Origin: Hyphomicrobiaceae bacterium
Lineage (GTDB): Bacteria; Pseudomonadota; Alphaproteobacteria; Rhizobiales; Hyphomicrobiaceae
DNA length: 64,000 nucleotides
Assembly: GCA_022844275.1 (NCBI GenBank)
Contig: JALHMB010000007.1
Coordinates: forward strand, 1 to 64,000
Reading direction: 5' to 3'
A model generated the notes under the pieces. That model was not told where the DNA came from. It was given only the letters and a program-made list of their open reading frames with translations, and made no database searches. Positions 33,776-42,439 of this stretch are shown piece after piece; the first letter of the stretch is position 1, and each line of letters opens with the position of its first letter. The position numbers and the translations under genes were made by a program.

Positions 33776-36289
33776 CTAGCCGGGTGCGTAGATGCGCGGG
33801 TTCACCCTGAAGTCCTTCCGGGGACGCCCCGGGCTCTCCGTCGGCGTCGGCGTCAGCCAGCTCGCTTCGACGAGCGCCTCAAGAGCCGCATCAAGCCGCT
33901 TGGGATCCTTCGGGCCATCGAAACCGGGCTGCCGCCGGAGCTCGCGCGCATTGACCACCGTCGGCTTCTTCTTGAGGAGCCAGAGCCCGACCGCCATCAC
34001 CTCCTTGCTCGACTCGGTTTGCGAAGCTTCACCGAATACGCGCGCCAGGTTGGGGCGCACCCACTCATCGATGATGGTCAAAGCGCCCTGTACGCTCGCG
34101 AGACTGACCTGCTGCGGTTCTTGGATGTTCCTCTGCTCCCATGCCCAAGCCAACATCTCAAGAATGTAAGCGAGCCGGAGCGCGATGCCATTGAGCTTGC
34201 CCACGGCACCTGCGAGCTTCCCCGTCGCTGATTGCGCAGCATCCCATTGCTTGTGCTCCCACCAAGGCGAGAATTCGTCTGCGGCTTCAGGCGCGAGCAT
34301 GACAATGCGTGGCTGCAGATCTCCAGCCTCATCCACATCGAACCGTATTTCCGAGAGTCTTCGCAGCGCTGCCGCCAGCCTTGAGTTGTCTCGGCGAACG
34401 ATCGGCTTTTTGGGCCTAACCGGATCCGGCCACGCGTAGAGCGGGCGAGAGGCCAGCCCGTCATCATCGCCATCTAGCAGCATACTCTGAAGCCGGTCAG
34501 GCTGGATGCCGCCGATCAGTGATATCGCGTTGAACCGAATATCGATCGGGCCGTTCTTCAGGCTCACGCGATCAATGCGAGATGGACGTGCGCCAAAACT
34601 CTCTAGCCAGAAAGCGCGATCAACGCCCGAGCCGCCATATCTGTCAAAACTGCCGAAAAAGCCGCTCAGCTCGTCGCGCCAGCAGATGAGGCCGCCGGGA
34701 TTGTTGGCGAGGAGCCGGCCGATCTCTTCGATCGAAGTATCGGCGAACCAAAGACGACGCATTGCGGGCTCCTCCGGTCTATCGAGATCGGGCATACGCG
34801 GGAGTTCGCTGGGCTGCTTCTTACTCTTGAGCGCTTTGGTGAGATCCTGCTCCCAGTCGGCCTGCCGAGCCTCAGCCACCTTCTTCTTCTCGTCGTATTC
34901 GGCCCGCCTCGACTTCCAATCGCGGTTGAGATCTCTCTCAATGTCTTGGACAGCTCCGCGCACATCGTCGACGGCGGGGCTCTTGTTGGTGCTCGGCTCA
35001 CCAACAAGAGCACACCACAAGATGCTTGGCTCGGTCCAATCATCCCAGGGCGAAACAAATCTCTTCGGGCCGATCATTCCGGCAATGGCAGCGAGAAGCC
35101 CGAGAATTACGAAATCAACGGGGGCGTTCTTGACTGCCGCCGTGTTCTCCACCCATTCCCGAGCTGAGCCCAGCACCTGCAATGGAAATCTTGGGGCTGA
35201 AATGCGGTTACGTCGGACAACCGACATGTCTGGCAGATCGGTGGAGACTCTGTCAGAACTGTCAAAACTGCCGAAACGATTGCTATGTGTATGTGAGCTT
35301 CTCCACCCCAGCGCGGTCGGCTCCATGCCCATCTGTCGGCAGAGCCAGAAAGCAGCGTCAACGGCGTCTATCGCGCTCCCCCACTTGAGCACCGCCTGAA
35401 TGGGAGTTAGGCCGTGCTCCTCTCCAAAATCCTGTATTCCTGTCGGATGGTACGCCAGATCCTCCTCGAGGCTGCGGCCGAGAGACTTGGGCGACACGCG
35501 CCATCCACCTGTAGCCTGCGGTTTTGCGGACGGGTGAAGTATCGGAACCCAAGCGTTGAGATTCTCGAGCGCCGCGATGTTCACGTGATCCCAGAAGTTC
35601 GCGCCCTTGGGTTGGGCGTGGCCGTTCGGGTAAGATCGGTGCGCCCCCATGCCATTCTTCATCGGCTTCGGCGTCTCGGCATCGAGTTTGACGAGACGCT
35701 CGATCACATGCGGTGCAGCCGCGATCGTGTCAGGGACACCATCAACCTTGGCGCCAGTGACCGTGAAGAAGCGACCGTGGTGGTAGACCTCGATCTTGAG
35801 ATCATCGCGCTTGATAGTCGTCTCCGTATAGTGCGCGAGAAAGTGAACGCCCTCACCGCTCGGGCTCACCTCCGCGTAAGTCTCTGCGTAGCCGAGTGTC
35901 TCGGCGGCCAGCGGCGTGTACGAGCCGGAGTCGTTGATGCACTTGTCGAGGTCGATGCCGGTGAGCTTCGCATGCTGGAGTGACAATCCGATGCCTGCCA
36001 GCTTGTACCGGCGCATCGTCGCGAGTGCTTGACCGAACGTGCCGAGAAAGCCGCTTGCGTTGATCCAGTCGCCCTGCATGCGCCCCGTGGTGGCGCTGTG
36101 CGGTGGCTTCGTCCACTTCCCACCATCAGTGCTCTCTCTGTAGACGAAGTTCCACGTCAGCCACACAGGCTCGTCGCGCAGGTGCGCGAGCGCCGCAGGC
36201 GGCTCGGAGGCTGTGAAGCGGTAGGACGGTTTACGCGGTCGGCTGGTGACGCCTTCGCTTTCGGCAGTCGGGGAAGTATGCATGTTCAT
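33776..36289 (-). CDS. Primase-like / DUF3987 replication protein
   Basis: 837 residues from ATG 36289 (alternatives 36292 and 36298). The N-terminal ~230 residues are an AEP-type primase/polymerase domain (EPVWLTWNF, then AGIGLSLQHAKLTGIDLDKC with the Asp-x-Asp pair, and SPSGEGVHFLAHY). The central and C-terminal parts are DUF3987: FPLQVLGSAREWVENTAAVK, the P-loop-like ALVGEPSTNKSPAVD and a later GLICWRDELSGFFGSFDRYG. Such proteins initiate replication of phages, satellites and plasmids. It supports autonomous replication of the island after excision. Confidence 0.85.
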   Translation of the reverse strand: MNMHTSPTAESEGVTSRPRKPSYRFTASEPPAALAHLRDEPVWLTWNFVYRESTDGGKWTKPPHSATTGRMQGDWINASGFLGTFGQALATMRRYKLAGIGLSLQHAKLTGIDLDKCINDSGSYTPLAAETLGYAETYAEVSPSGEGVHFLAHYTETTIKRDDLKIEVYHHGRFFTVTGAKVDGVPDTIAAAPHVIERLVKLDAETPKPMKNGMGAHRSYPNGHAQPKGANFWDHVNIAALENLNAWVPILHPSAKPQATGGWRVSPKSLGRSLEEDLAYHPTGIQDFGEEHGLTPIQAVLKWGSAIDAVDAAFWLCRQMGMEPTALGWRSSHTHSNRFGSFDSSDRVSTDLPDMSVVRRNRISAPRFPLQVLGSAREWVENTAAVKNAPVDFVILGLLAAIAGMIGPKRFVSPWDDWTEPSILWCALVGEPSTNKSPAVDDVRGAVQDIERDLNRDWKSRRAEYDEKKKVAEARQADWEQDLTKALKSKKQPSELPRMPDLDRPEEPAMRRLWFADTSIEEIGRLLANNPGGLICWRDELSGFFGSFDRYGGSGVDRAFWLESFGARPSRIDRVSLKNGPIDIRFNAISLIGGIQPDRLQSMLLDGDDDGLASRPLYAWPDPVRPKKPIVRRDNSRLAAALRRLSEIRFDVDEAGDLQPRIVMLAPEAADEFSPWWEHKQWDAAQSATGKLAGAVGKLNGIALRLAYILEMLAWAWEQRNIQEPQQVSLASVQGALTIIDEWVRPNLARVFGEASQTESSKEVMAVGLWLLKKKPTVVNARELRRQPGFDGPKDPKRLDAALEALVEASWLTPTPTESPGRPRKDFRVNPRIYAPG

Positions 36290-36387
36290 CGCCATCATCC
36301 TGTGTAGGGACGGCGATCGCGATCTTGAAAAAGTCGCGTTCACGCGCTACATTCAGCGCCGTCATCAAGTTTCGAGATTGCCAATAG

Positions 36388-36424
36388 CGCCCGGCGGGAT
36401 CCGACTCCCGACCGGGCGTTTTTT
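36388..36424 (+). terminator. Strong rho-independent terminator, plus strand, without a plus-strand gene
   Basis: Stem CGCCCGG / CCGGGCG extended by CGGGA / TCCCG, followed by six T on the plus strand. Both adjacent genes are on the minus strand; the nearest plus-strand gene ends at 33616. It therefore ends an unannotated transcript, possibly an RNA antisense to the primase leader. Confidence 0.8.
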
Positions 36425-36433
36425 CTGATTGGT

Positions 36434-36712
36434 TCATTGCTCGGGCTGCGCCTGCCGTGGCCTGTCATGCAAGTTCGCGACGATCGAATAATCAACGCCC
36501 GCCTCTTCACGAGCACGCACCCACTCTGCGAGTTTAGAGCGCCACGTGTACGGACTCTGACCTAAACGGAAGTGGGGACCTGGGAGGCCGAGCTTCGCTC
36601 GATGGCGCGCTAGCGTCATCTTGCTGAAGCCGAAGATGGCGCAGATTTCTTTATCTGTGAGTGCGCGGTCGCCCTCAAGCTCTCGCCTCGCTTCATTGTT
36701 CGTTTGGCTCAT
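36434..36712 (-). CDS. AlpA/MerR-like DNA-binding protein (excisionase type)
   Basis: 92 residues from ATG 36712 (GAGGAGG upstream; ATGA overlap with the gene upstream). The core ALTDKEICAIFGFSKMTLAR, then RHRAKLGLPGPHFRLGQSPY and TWRSKLAEWV, is the winged HTH of AlpA-type regulators, which control integrase or excision in P4-like elements. Position between integrase-side genes and the primase suits this role. Confidence 0.78.
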   Translation of the reverse strand: MSQTNNEARRELEGDRALTDKEICAIFGFSKMTLARHRAKLGLPGPHFRLGQSPYTWRSKLAEWVRAREEAGVDYSIVANLHDRPRQAQPEQ

Positions 36713-37269
36713 GCTGCCCTCCTCGACAGTTGTATCTCCGATGTTTGGTTGTCCGGCTCTGCGTCGATGATAAAGATCCAGGCCCGCGCCGGCGGGGAAA
36801 GCCTCCGCACCAGATGGCGCCATCGAAGCCGGTCGTAAGCCTGGTCAGAAAGCAGTCGACGGTTCTGGAATCGGACGCCGCTGCAACGCTTCATCGCTGT
36901 CCGAATTGCGGTGAACGTCAGGGCGCCGAGCTCAAGTTGGCGCTCGCCGCAGTAGGCTGCAATCCATTCATCGATCTCAGGAATTGTCAGCGGCCCTTCG
37001 CACTCGTGCGCCCGGATCTCAGCAACAGTCCCCGCCGCGATGATGCGCGCCGCCCGCAGCTTGTTCCACGGCTTGGTCCGGCTCGGCTTTATCTGGACCG
37101 GCTCAATCTCAATGCTAGCCTCACGTCGAACCGGCCAGCGCAGGGCACGCTCTGCAACCTTCTCCAGGCCGCCAGCCGCCATAGCACGCATCGGTGCGGA
37201 CGCCGTGAGGCACGCACTCCTCGGTGGGCCAGGCAGCGGTGTTTTTAACCAGCGTAGTAGGAACAGCAT
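36709..37269 (-). CDS. Hypothetical protein upstream of the AlpA-like gene
   Basis: Up to 186 residues from ATG 37269; starts at 37191 or 37182 are equally possible. From RWPVRREASIEIEPVQIKPS onward the chain is basic and helical (LTIPEIDEWIAAYCGERQLE). Its stop overlaps the next start. No family recognised. Confidence 0.55.
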   Translation of the reverse strand: MLFLLRWLKTPLPGPPRSACLTASAPMRAMAAGGLEKVAERALRWPVRREASIEIEPVQIKPSRTKPWNKLRAARIIAAGTVAEIRAHECEGPLTIPEIDEWIAAYCGERQLELGALTFTAIRTAMKRCSGVRFQNRRLLSDQAYDRLRWRHLVRRLSPPARAWIFIIDAEPDNQTSEIQLSRRAA

Positions 37270-37346
37270 CAAAGCTCACAGCGCTTCGTGTTTGCACGAT
37301 GAGCCTGTGTCGCTGATTTTTCGAGGGATGCAGAGCTGAGATTTTG

Positions 37347-37370
37347 AAAAAGGGGCGCGGTTTTCGCGCC
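37347..37370 (-). terminator. Rho-independent terminator (minus strand)
   Basis: Stem GGCGCG / CGCGCC with a short A-rich loop on the minus strand, followed by five T (A-run 37347-37351). It lies 20 bp after the stop of the 285-residue gene and closes the integrase operon. Confidence 0.8.
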
Positions 37371-37390
37371 TCCATTTTTCCTTTCAAGAA

Positions 37391-38248
37391 CTAGCTCTTA
37401 GCACGTCGTTCCGAGCGCCGCCGTTTTTGAAGGCCAACTATCTGACCGTCAGCAGTCGTGTTCTCATCGAATCCCAAAATGTTGAACAAGTCTGTGAGGA
37501 CGTCCCGGAACGGCTCTACGTTTCCATGCGAGGCGGGTCGACTATTTCTTGTTCGTGAAATGGGCAGCCCGCTAAGTCGCTCGTACGCTTCGGCAGCTGC
37601 ACATGTAACTGCAGCAGCCATCTCCTTACGAGGGCCGTCTTGCTCAGTCGGGTTCTGATCTAGATGTTGTATTGCTCTTTCAATCGCTGTCGCGAGACGA
37701 GGCAATGTTTCACTGGCGAGTTCCACGACCCAGGGAATCTCACGCGCAGCAATCACAGCGTCTTCGGAATTTCGTACGTCGTCATAGGAGGCGAAACGGC
37801 TCCGGAGGCATAGAGCCAGGATATCGAGATCTAGCTGATGTCGTTGTTCGGGTGTCAAATGTATCTGGCCACCAAAGATCGCGATGCTATCTCGATCGTT
37901 TAAAGTTGAGACCTCCCTTAGCGCATCGAGCGCATCTTTAGGCAGCTCACCTATATGACGCCGTATGCCCTCAATCATCGCCGCGAGACCGACGAGCGAA
38001 TTCTGGGCGCCCTTTGTGCCGGCTTTTCGATGGAACGGCGTGTCTAAGCTTGAAGCTCCCCAAGCGCATCCCACCAAAAAACCAGCGCGCTCCTGCAGGC
38101 TCTGATCGTCTTCCTTTTTCGCGATGCGCTTAAGCACTTTAGCTACACGATCCACGATCTCTTGCACCTCATGGGGCAGATCACCTTGATCTAGGACGCG
38201 GGCCAACGCCGCCTTGAAATCCTTGGATGCGGTATTTCCCTGGCTCAA
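37391..38248 (-). CDS. Hypothetical protein co-translated with the integrase
   Basis: 285 residues from ATG 38248 in an ATGA overlap with the integrase stop (38245). Largely helical (VQEIVDRVAKVLKRIAKKED; FLVGCAWGASSLDTPFHRKA) with no recognised domain. The coupling and shared terminator suggest a function linked to the element, perhaps regulation of integration or immunity. Confidence 0.65.
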   Translation of the reverse strand: MSQGNTASKDFKAALARVLDQGDLPHEVQEIVDRVAKVLKRIAKKEDDQSLQERAGFLVGCAWGASSLDTPFHRKAGTKGAQNSLVGLAAMIEGIRRHIGELPKDALDALREVSTLNDRDSIAIFGGQIHLTPEQRHQLDLDILALCLRSRFASYDDVRNSEDAVIAAREIPWVVELASETLPRLATAIERAIQHLDQNPTEQDGPRKEMAAAVTCAAAEAYERLSGLPISRTRNSRPASHGNVEPFRDVLTDLFNILGFDENTTADGQIVGLQKRRRSERRAKS

Positions 38249-39492
38249 GGCGTCACCTCTTGATCAGGATCGACGATCTTCTCGATGTACTTTGCCCAGC
38301 GCTCGAGAGCGTCCCGACGTTCGGCATCGAGAGCGCTTCGATCATAGATCCCGGCTACCGATCCGCGCGTCCCGCTCACGTGATTCAGTATTCGTTCTAT
38401 GATGTGTGGCGGCGTGCCGAGCGAGGCCATGTTGGTTGCCGCCGTTCGCCTCAAATCGTGCAGTGTCCACGCCTCTATACCCGCAAGCTCGTCGAGATTG
38501 CGCTTGGCGCGAGAATATCCAGAGAACGGCGTCTTACCTGCCATGCCGAACAGGAAGTCGCCGCCGGTGAAGCGAGGCAGTCCCTTGAGTAAGCGGAGCA
38601 TCGCGCCGCTAAGCTGCACGTGGTGTGGTTTCTTGTTCTTCACGCGGGACGCGGGGAGTCGCCATAGAGCCGCGGGAAGATCGAACTCTTTCCACGAGGC
38701 CGCTGCGACTTCGTCGCGCCGCTGTGCGGTCAGCAGCAGCATCTGGACAAGCGGGCCGAACGGAAAACCCATCTCATCGGCCGCTTTCCAGAGTTCGACT
38801 ATCTCCGCATCGGACAGCACCCGATCGCGAGATCGCTCGACGCTTGGCTTCTTCACTCCTGCGGTCGGGGCGACTTTCAGAACGTCACGAGCAGCCAGCC
38901 AGTTGAAAAATCGCTGCAAGATGCCGAGCTGACGATTGGCGCCGATTGGTGCGCCTCGATCGACAGCTTCGTCTATGAACTCAATAACCATACGGCGCGT
39001 GATGGCATGCACCGGAAGTGCCGCCCAACGCGCAGCGAGTCCATCCGGAATATCTATGAACTTGCCTGGCTCATCGGGATCCGGTCGGAGACCCAGATTG
39101 CGAGCGATCTCCTTCCAGGTTCGCGCGTGCGGCACAGCATGGCGACTGATATAGAGACGGGCCTGCACACCAAAAGCATCTGGATCGAGCCCAGGAGCGT
39201 GTTGGCGACGCTTGGCGGCGATCTGCTCGATCCCGGGGTCTCGGCCGAGGTCCAGAGCGTCCAGAGCGTCTTTGGCGCGCTGGCGAGCGACCTTGAGCTC
39301 GATCCGCGGCCAAGCGCCAAGAGTGAGCTTCCGGGTCTTACCGGCGAACCGATATCGAACGCAAAAACTCTTCGTCCCCGACGGCTGGACGACGAGGCGG
39401 AGCCCCGGCATTCCGGCATCGGCGATCTCCAGGCGCTTAGCGCGATGAGGCGCGATTCTCTTGATCGCGGCGTCCGTGAGCAGTCGACGCAT
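38245..39492 (-). CDS. int: P4-type tyrosine integrase of the island
   Basis: 415 residues. The N-terminal DUF4102-like arm-binding domain (RRLLTDAAIKRIAPHRAKRL, then VRYRFAGKTRKLTLGAWP) is followed by a core-binding and a catalytic domain with Arg in AQRRDEVAAASWKEF, LHDLRRTAATNMASLG, and a final HVSGTRGSVAGIYDR. All catalytic residues appear present. The start is 158 bp from attR. This enzyme most likely catalysed insertion into the tRNA-Arg gene. Confidence 0.93.
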   Translation of the reverse strand: MRRLLTDAAIKRIAPHRAKRLEIADAGMPGLRLVVQPSGTKSFCVRYRFAGKTRKLTLGAWPRIELKVARQRAKDALDALDLGRDPGIEQIAAKRRQHAPGLDPDAFGVQARLYISRHAVPHARTWKEIARNLGLRPDPDEPGKFIDIPDGLAARWAALPVHAITRRMVIEFIDEAVDRGAPIGANRQLGILQRFFNWLAARDVLKVAPTAGVKKPSVERSRDRVLSDAEIVELWKAADEMGFPFGPLVQMLLLTAQRRDEVAAASWKEFDLPAALWRLPASRVKNKKPHHVQLSGAMLRLLKGLPRFTGGDFLFGMAGKTPFSGYSRAKRNLDELAGIEAWTLHDLRRTAATNMASLGTPPHIIERILNHVSGTRGSVAGIYDRSALDAERRDALERWAKYIEKIVDPDQEVTP

Positions 39493-39650
39493 GAGTTGCT
39501 TTGGGGTAACTTTCGGGTATCAATATTGGGTGATTTGCCACGTTAGACGGTGTTGGACGTTGACGCTAGTGGAAACTAGTTTATATTGGGTTTGTTGATG
39601 TTTTCTCGACGCGTATCGCTCAAGGATGAACTAGGTTGTGAGGGTAAGCT

Positions 39651-39703
39651 ATCCGCCTTCTAAGCGGATGGTCGCAGGTTCAAGTCCTGCCGGGGTCGCC
39701 ATT
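39651..39703 (+). repeat. attR (copy of tRNA-Arg 3' half)
   Basis: Matches 7098-7150 over 53 bp with one substitution (A at 39682, G in the tRNA T-loop). Upstream sequence does not restore the tRNA 5' half, so this is not a second tRNA gene. Confidence 0.93.
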
Positions 39704-39705
39704 CG

Positions 39706-40011
39706 TTATTTCGGCTGCTGATGCTGCTCAGCTTTTTCTCCACTTTTCCCAAACTCGTCGGGTAGGTTTGGGAAACCGGGCTCGGTCGTCGCGACGCCGA
39801 GACGGACAATTGCAGCTTCGGCGAACTACTTTTTCTCGGCCACCATCGTATATCCCGACACCTCAGCAAGCGTGGCATGGTTCATGATGGCGGCAATCTC
39901 GTTGGCTGAGCATCCAGATCTGGCCAAGTGTAGTGCAAGAGCCTCCGCTATCCCCCTAAATGCCAATTTCTTGGCGGCATGTCGCAGAGGAGCTGTGCGA
40001 GACGCTTTGAT
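39706..40011 (-). pseudogene. C-terminal remnant of a second tyrosine integrase, outside attR
   Basis: One minus-strand frame reads HLARSGCSANEIAAIMNHAT LAEVSGYTM (integrase end with His and Tyr), then VAEKK, an in-frame TAG (39826-39828), then FAEAAIVRLGVATTEPGFPN and a Lys/Glu-rich tail to TAA at 39706. The tail is typical of phage-type integrases whose gene end abuts the att site. It is three bases from attR, on the chromosomal side. The N-terminal part is missing and the region has an internal stop, so it is a relic of another element at this tRNA. Confidence 0.65.
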
Positions 40012-40071
40012 ACAATTTTGTCCAGCGGGCCTAGGCAGCTAAGTATAGGAGATATCTTACAAGAGAGAGAT

Positions 40072-40791
40072 ATGGAAACCGCCCCCCACATCGCCATCGT
40101 CGACGATCATCGGGATATCCGCGACCTCGTCGGCAAGTATCTTTCGCGGCACGGATATCGGACGAGTTTGGCCGAGAGCGCCGCGGCGTGCCGCCGCCTT
40201 ATCGATCGTCACGGCATCGATCTTGTGGTCCTTGATGTGATGATGCCGGGCGAGGACGGTCTGTCGCTGTGCCGCTACATTCGCGAAAGCACGGATGTGC
40301 CAGTCATCATGCTCACGGCCATGGCCGAGGATACGGATCGCATTGTGGGGCTCGAGCTTGGTGCCGATGACTATCTTTCCAAGCCATTCAATCCGCGCGA
40401 GCTTTTGGCGCGCATAAAGGCGGTCCTTCGTCGCGTGCAGAGCCTTCCGCCTCAGCGTGGCGTGATAAAGGCCAAGGAAATCCGCTTCGACCGCTGGCTG
40501 TTGAACGTGGGACGCCGCGAGCTGATCGATCAGGACGGTCTGGTCGTGCCACTGAGCACGGTGGAGTTCCGGCTTCTGAGCGTCTTTCTCGATCACGCAG
40601 GACTGGTCCTCAGCCGAGATCAGCTATTGGATTTGACGGCCGGCAAGGCAGCCGAGCCGTTCGATCGCAGCATCGACAATCAGGTGAGCCGCCTGCGCAA
40701 GAAGATCGAGGCTGATCCGAAGTCGCCGGCGCTGATCATCACGCATTGGGGAGGGGGGTACAGTTTCGCCGCAGAGATCGCCTCGAAATGA
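40072..40791 (+). CDS. OmpR-family response regulator
   Basis: 239 residues from ATG 40072. Receiver domain with acidic pair IAIVDDH, phosphoacceptor Asp in DLVVLDVMMPGEDG, and Lys in YLSKPFNPRELLARIKAVLR; a C-terminal winged helix follows (VEFRLLSVFLDHAGLVLSRD, RSIDNQVSRLRKKIE). The kinase gene overlaps by ATGA (40788). It is the first core gene after the island and probably controls the adjoining redox operon or another set; targets cannot be read here. Confidence 0.93.
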   Translation: METAPHIAIVDDHRDIRDLVGKYLSRHGYRTSLAESAAACRRLIDRHGIDLVVLDVMMPGEDGLSLCRYIRESTDVPVIMLTAMAEDTDRIVGLELGADDYLSKPFNPRELLARIKAVLRRVQSLPPQRGVIKAKEIRFDRWLLNVGRRELIDQDGLVVPLSTVEFRLLSVFLDHAGLVLSRDQLLDLTAGKAAEPFDRSIDNQVSRLRKKIEADPKSPALIITHWGGGYSFAAEIASK

Positions 40792-42302
40792 ATGCGCTCT
40801 GGAACAGAAGCCTGGCGGCGCGGTTTGTTGCGGTTATGCTGCTCGCGCTGGCGCTTTCCCAGGGCGTCAGCGTGCTCCTGTTCAGCACCGAGCGCGACGA
40901 AGCGCTCATGCGGTCTGCCAAGGCTGAGTTTCTGAGCCGCTGCGCGTCCGTTGCGAAAGTACTCGAATCGACGCCCTCCGCCGTTCATCGCGATATTCTG
41001 TCTGCTAGCGACACACCGTACTCTCGCTCTTGGATTTCACAGGAGTTGATCACGGATACGGCAGCTTGGCGGCACATTGCGAAGGCTCGCCTGGCTCAGC
41101 CACTTCCGACGATCCAGAAAGTCGCAAGCTCCAATCCGCGCGACGAAGGCGAGGAAGCTGCCAGCGCGGCGATACTGAACGGTGCCCCGCACGAGACGAC
41201 AACTGTCCAACCGTGGTTCGACTTACCGCCGCACGCCTGGCCACTGGCACGATCGGCCAAGTTTCTCTATCTCGATCAACCAAACACTGTGGGCATGGCC
41301 GTCACCGTCCAGTTGCCGGACGGCACGTGGCTCAATACCGTCTTCAGCAAAAAGCTGGCGAACGGCCTCTGGACCTCGCGGTCGATGATCTCACTCGCCT
41401 TGACGGCCGCGTTCATCTCGCTCTGCGCGGCATGGATTGCGCAAGCTATGACGCGGCCGATGCGCCATCTGGCTGCTGCCGCCGAGGCTCTCGGTCGTGG
41501 CGAGACTGTACCGCCCCTGGCGGAGAACGGTCCTGCCGATATCCGCAATACCGCGGAGGCGTTCAATCGCATGCAGGCGCGGCTGCAGCGCTTCGTCGAG
41601 GATCGCACGCGAATGCTGGCAGCTATCGGTCATGACCTGCGCACGCCCCTGACGTCCCTGCGCCTGCGCGCCGAATTCGTATCCGACGAAGAAACGCGCG
41701 AGAAAATGCTGGCGACACTTGATGAGCTGCGCCAGATGACCGAGGCGACTTTGGCATTCTCGCGCGATCAGGCCGTCGCGGAGCCGACGCGCAACGTCAA
41801 TCTGACGGCACTCGTCGAGAGCCTTTGCGATGATCTGGCCGAAATCGGGCTCAATGTTTCATTCGCTGGAGGAGCGAACCTCAGCTATCGCTGTCGCGCA
41901 GATGCACTGAAGCGCGCATTGAGGAACCTAATCGAGAATGGCGTCCGATACGGCGAGCGTGCCAGCGTTCATATCGAAAGCTCCTCAGCCGGGGTCAGCA
42001 TTATCGTCGAAGACAATGGGCCCGGCATTCCCGAGCAGGAAATTGGTCGGGTATTCGCGCCGTTCTTCCGTCTCGAGGATTCACGCAACCGGGAGACGGG
42101 AGGCATCGGTCTCGGCCTGTCCATCGCACGCGACATCGTCCGTCATCACGGCGGGGACATCTCGCTCCGAAATACCGGAAGTGGCTTGCGAGCAACCATC
42201 GTCCTTCCACACGCAGCGGCAGCCGTCGAGGATCGATGGAACACGCCTCACGAAGCGGGAGCTCGCGAACCTGGCGCGCCGGCAGCATCGCCAGCAGAGT
42301 GA
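40788..42302 (+). CDS. Sensor histidine kinase (EnvZ-like)
   Basis: 504 residues. TM1 at ~11-32 (ARFVAVMLLALALSQGVSVL), a periplasmic sensor loop of ~175 residues, TM2 near 205-225, HAMP (~225-280), DHp box AAIGHDLRTPLTSLRLRAEF, then the ATPase motifs NLIENGVRYG, DNGPGIP and GGIGLGLSIAR. The periplasmic loop is unlike known sensors. Partner of the response regulator upstream. The cytochrome c gene starts 137 bp later. Confidence 0.93.
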   Translation: MNALWNRSLAARFVAVMLLALALSQGVSVLLFSTERDEALMRSAKAEFLSRCASVAKVLESTPSAVHRDILSASDTPYSRSWISQELITDTAAWRHIAKARLAQPLPTIQKVASSNPRDEGEEAASAAILNGAPHETTTVQPWFDLPPHAWPLARSAKFLYLDQPNTVGMAVTVQLPDGTWLNTVFSKKLANGLWTSRSMISLALTAAFISLCAAWIAQAMTRPMRHLAAAAEALGRGETVPPLAENGPADIRNTAEAFNRMQARLQRFVEDRTRMLAAIGHDLRTPLTSLRLRAEFVSDEETREKMLATLDELRQMTEATLAFSRDQAVAEPTRNVNLTALVESLCDDLAEIGLNVSFAGGANLSYRCRADALKRALRNLIENGVRYGERASVHIESSSAGVSIIVEDNGPGIPEQEIGRVFAPFFRLEDSRNRETGGIGLGLSIARDIVRHHGGDISLRNTGSGLRATIVLPHAAAAVEDRWNTPHEAGAREPGAPAASPAE

Positions 42303-42439
42303 CGGGCCCCACCGGCTTGTATCAAAGTCTGTCAGCGCGCCGTTCTGCGACACGCCGCGACAGCTCGCGATAGCATCGACAAATTTCTGGAGCACGTTAC
42401 GTGCAAACTCCCGGCGTCAGAACGGAGTAGCAGCACGCA

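Larger units (their letters stand above)
7098..39703. mobile_element. Genomic island integrated in tRNA-Arg(TCT)
   Basis: Bounded by a 53-bp direct repeat: the tRNA 3' half at 7098-7150 and its copy at 39651-39703, differing only at 7129 (G) versus 39682 (A). A P4-type tyrosine integrase (38245-39492) lies next to the right copy. The content is accessory: phage-like genes, nucleases, a toxin-antitoxin pair, surface-polysaccharide genes and several broken genes. Base composition is visibly more A+T-rich in places (12-13, 17.6-24 kb) than in the flanks. No conjugation genes are seen, so self-transfer is unlikely; a phage satellite or decayed prophage fits better. Confidence 0.93.

Noticed and set aside
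39651-39703. A second tRNA-Arg gene
   Set aside because: Only the 3' half from the anticodon stem is present; the acceptor 5' strand and D-arm are missing, so it is the att copy.
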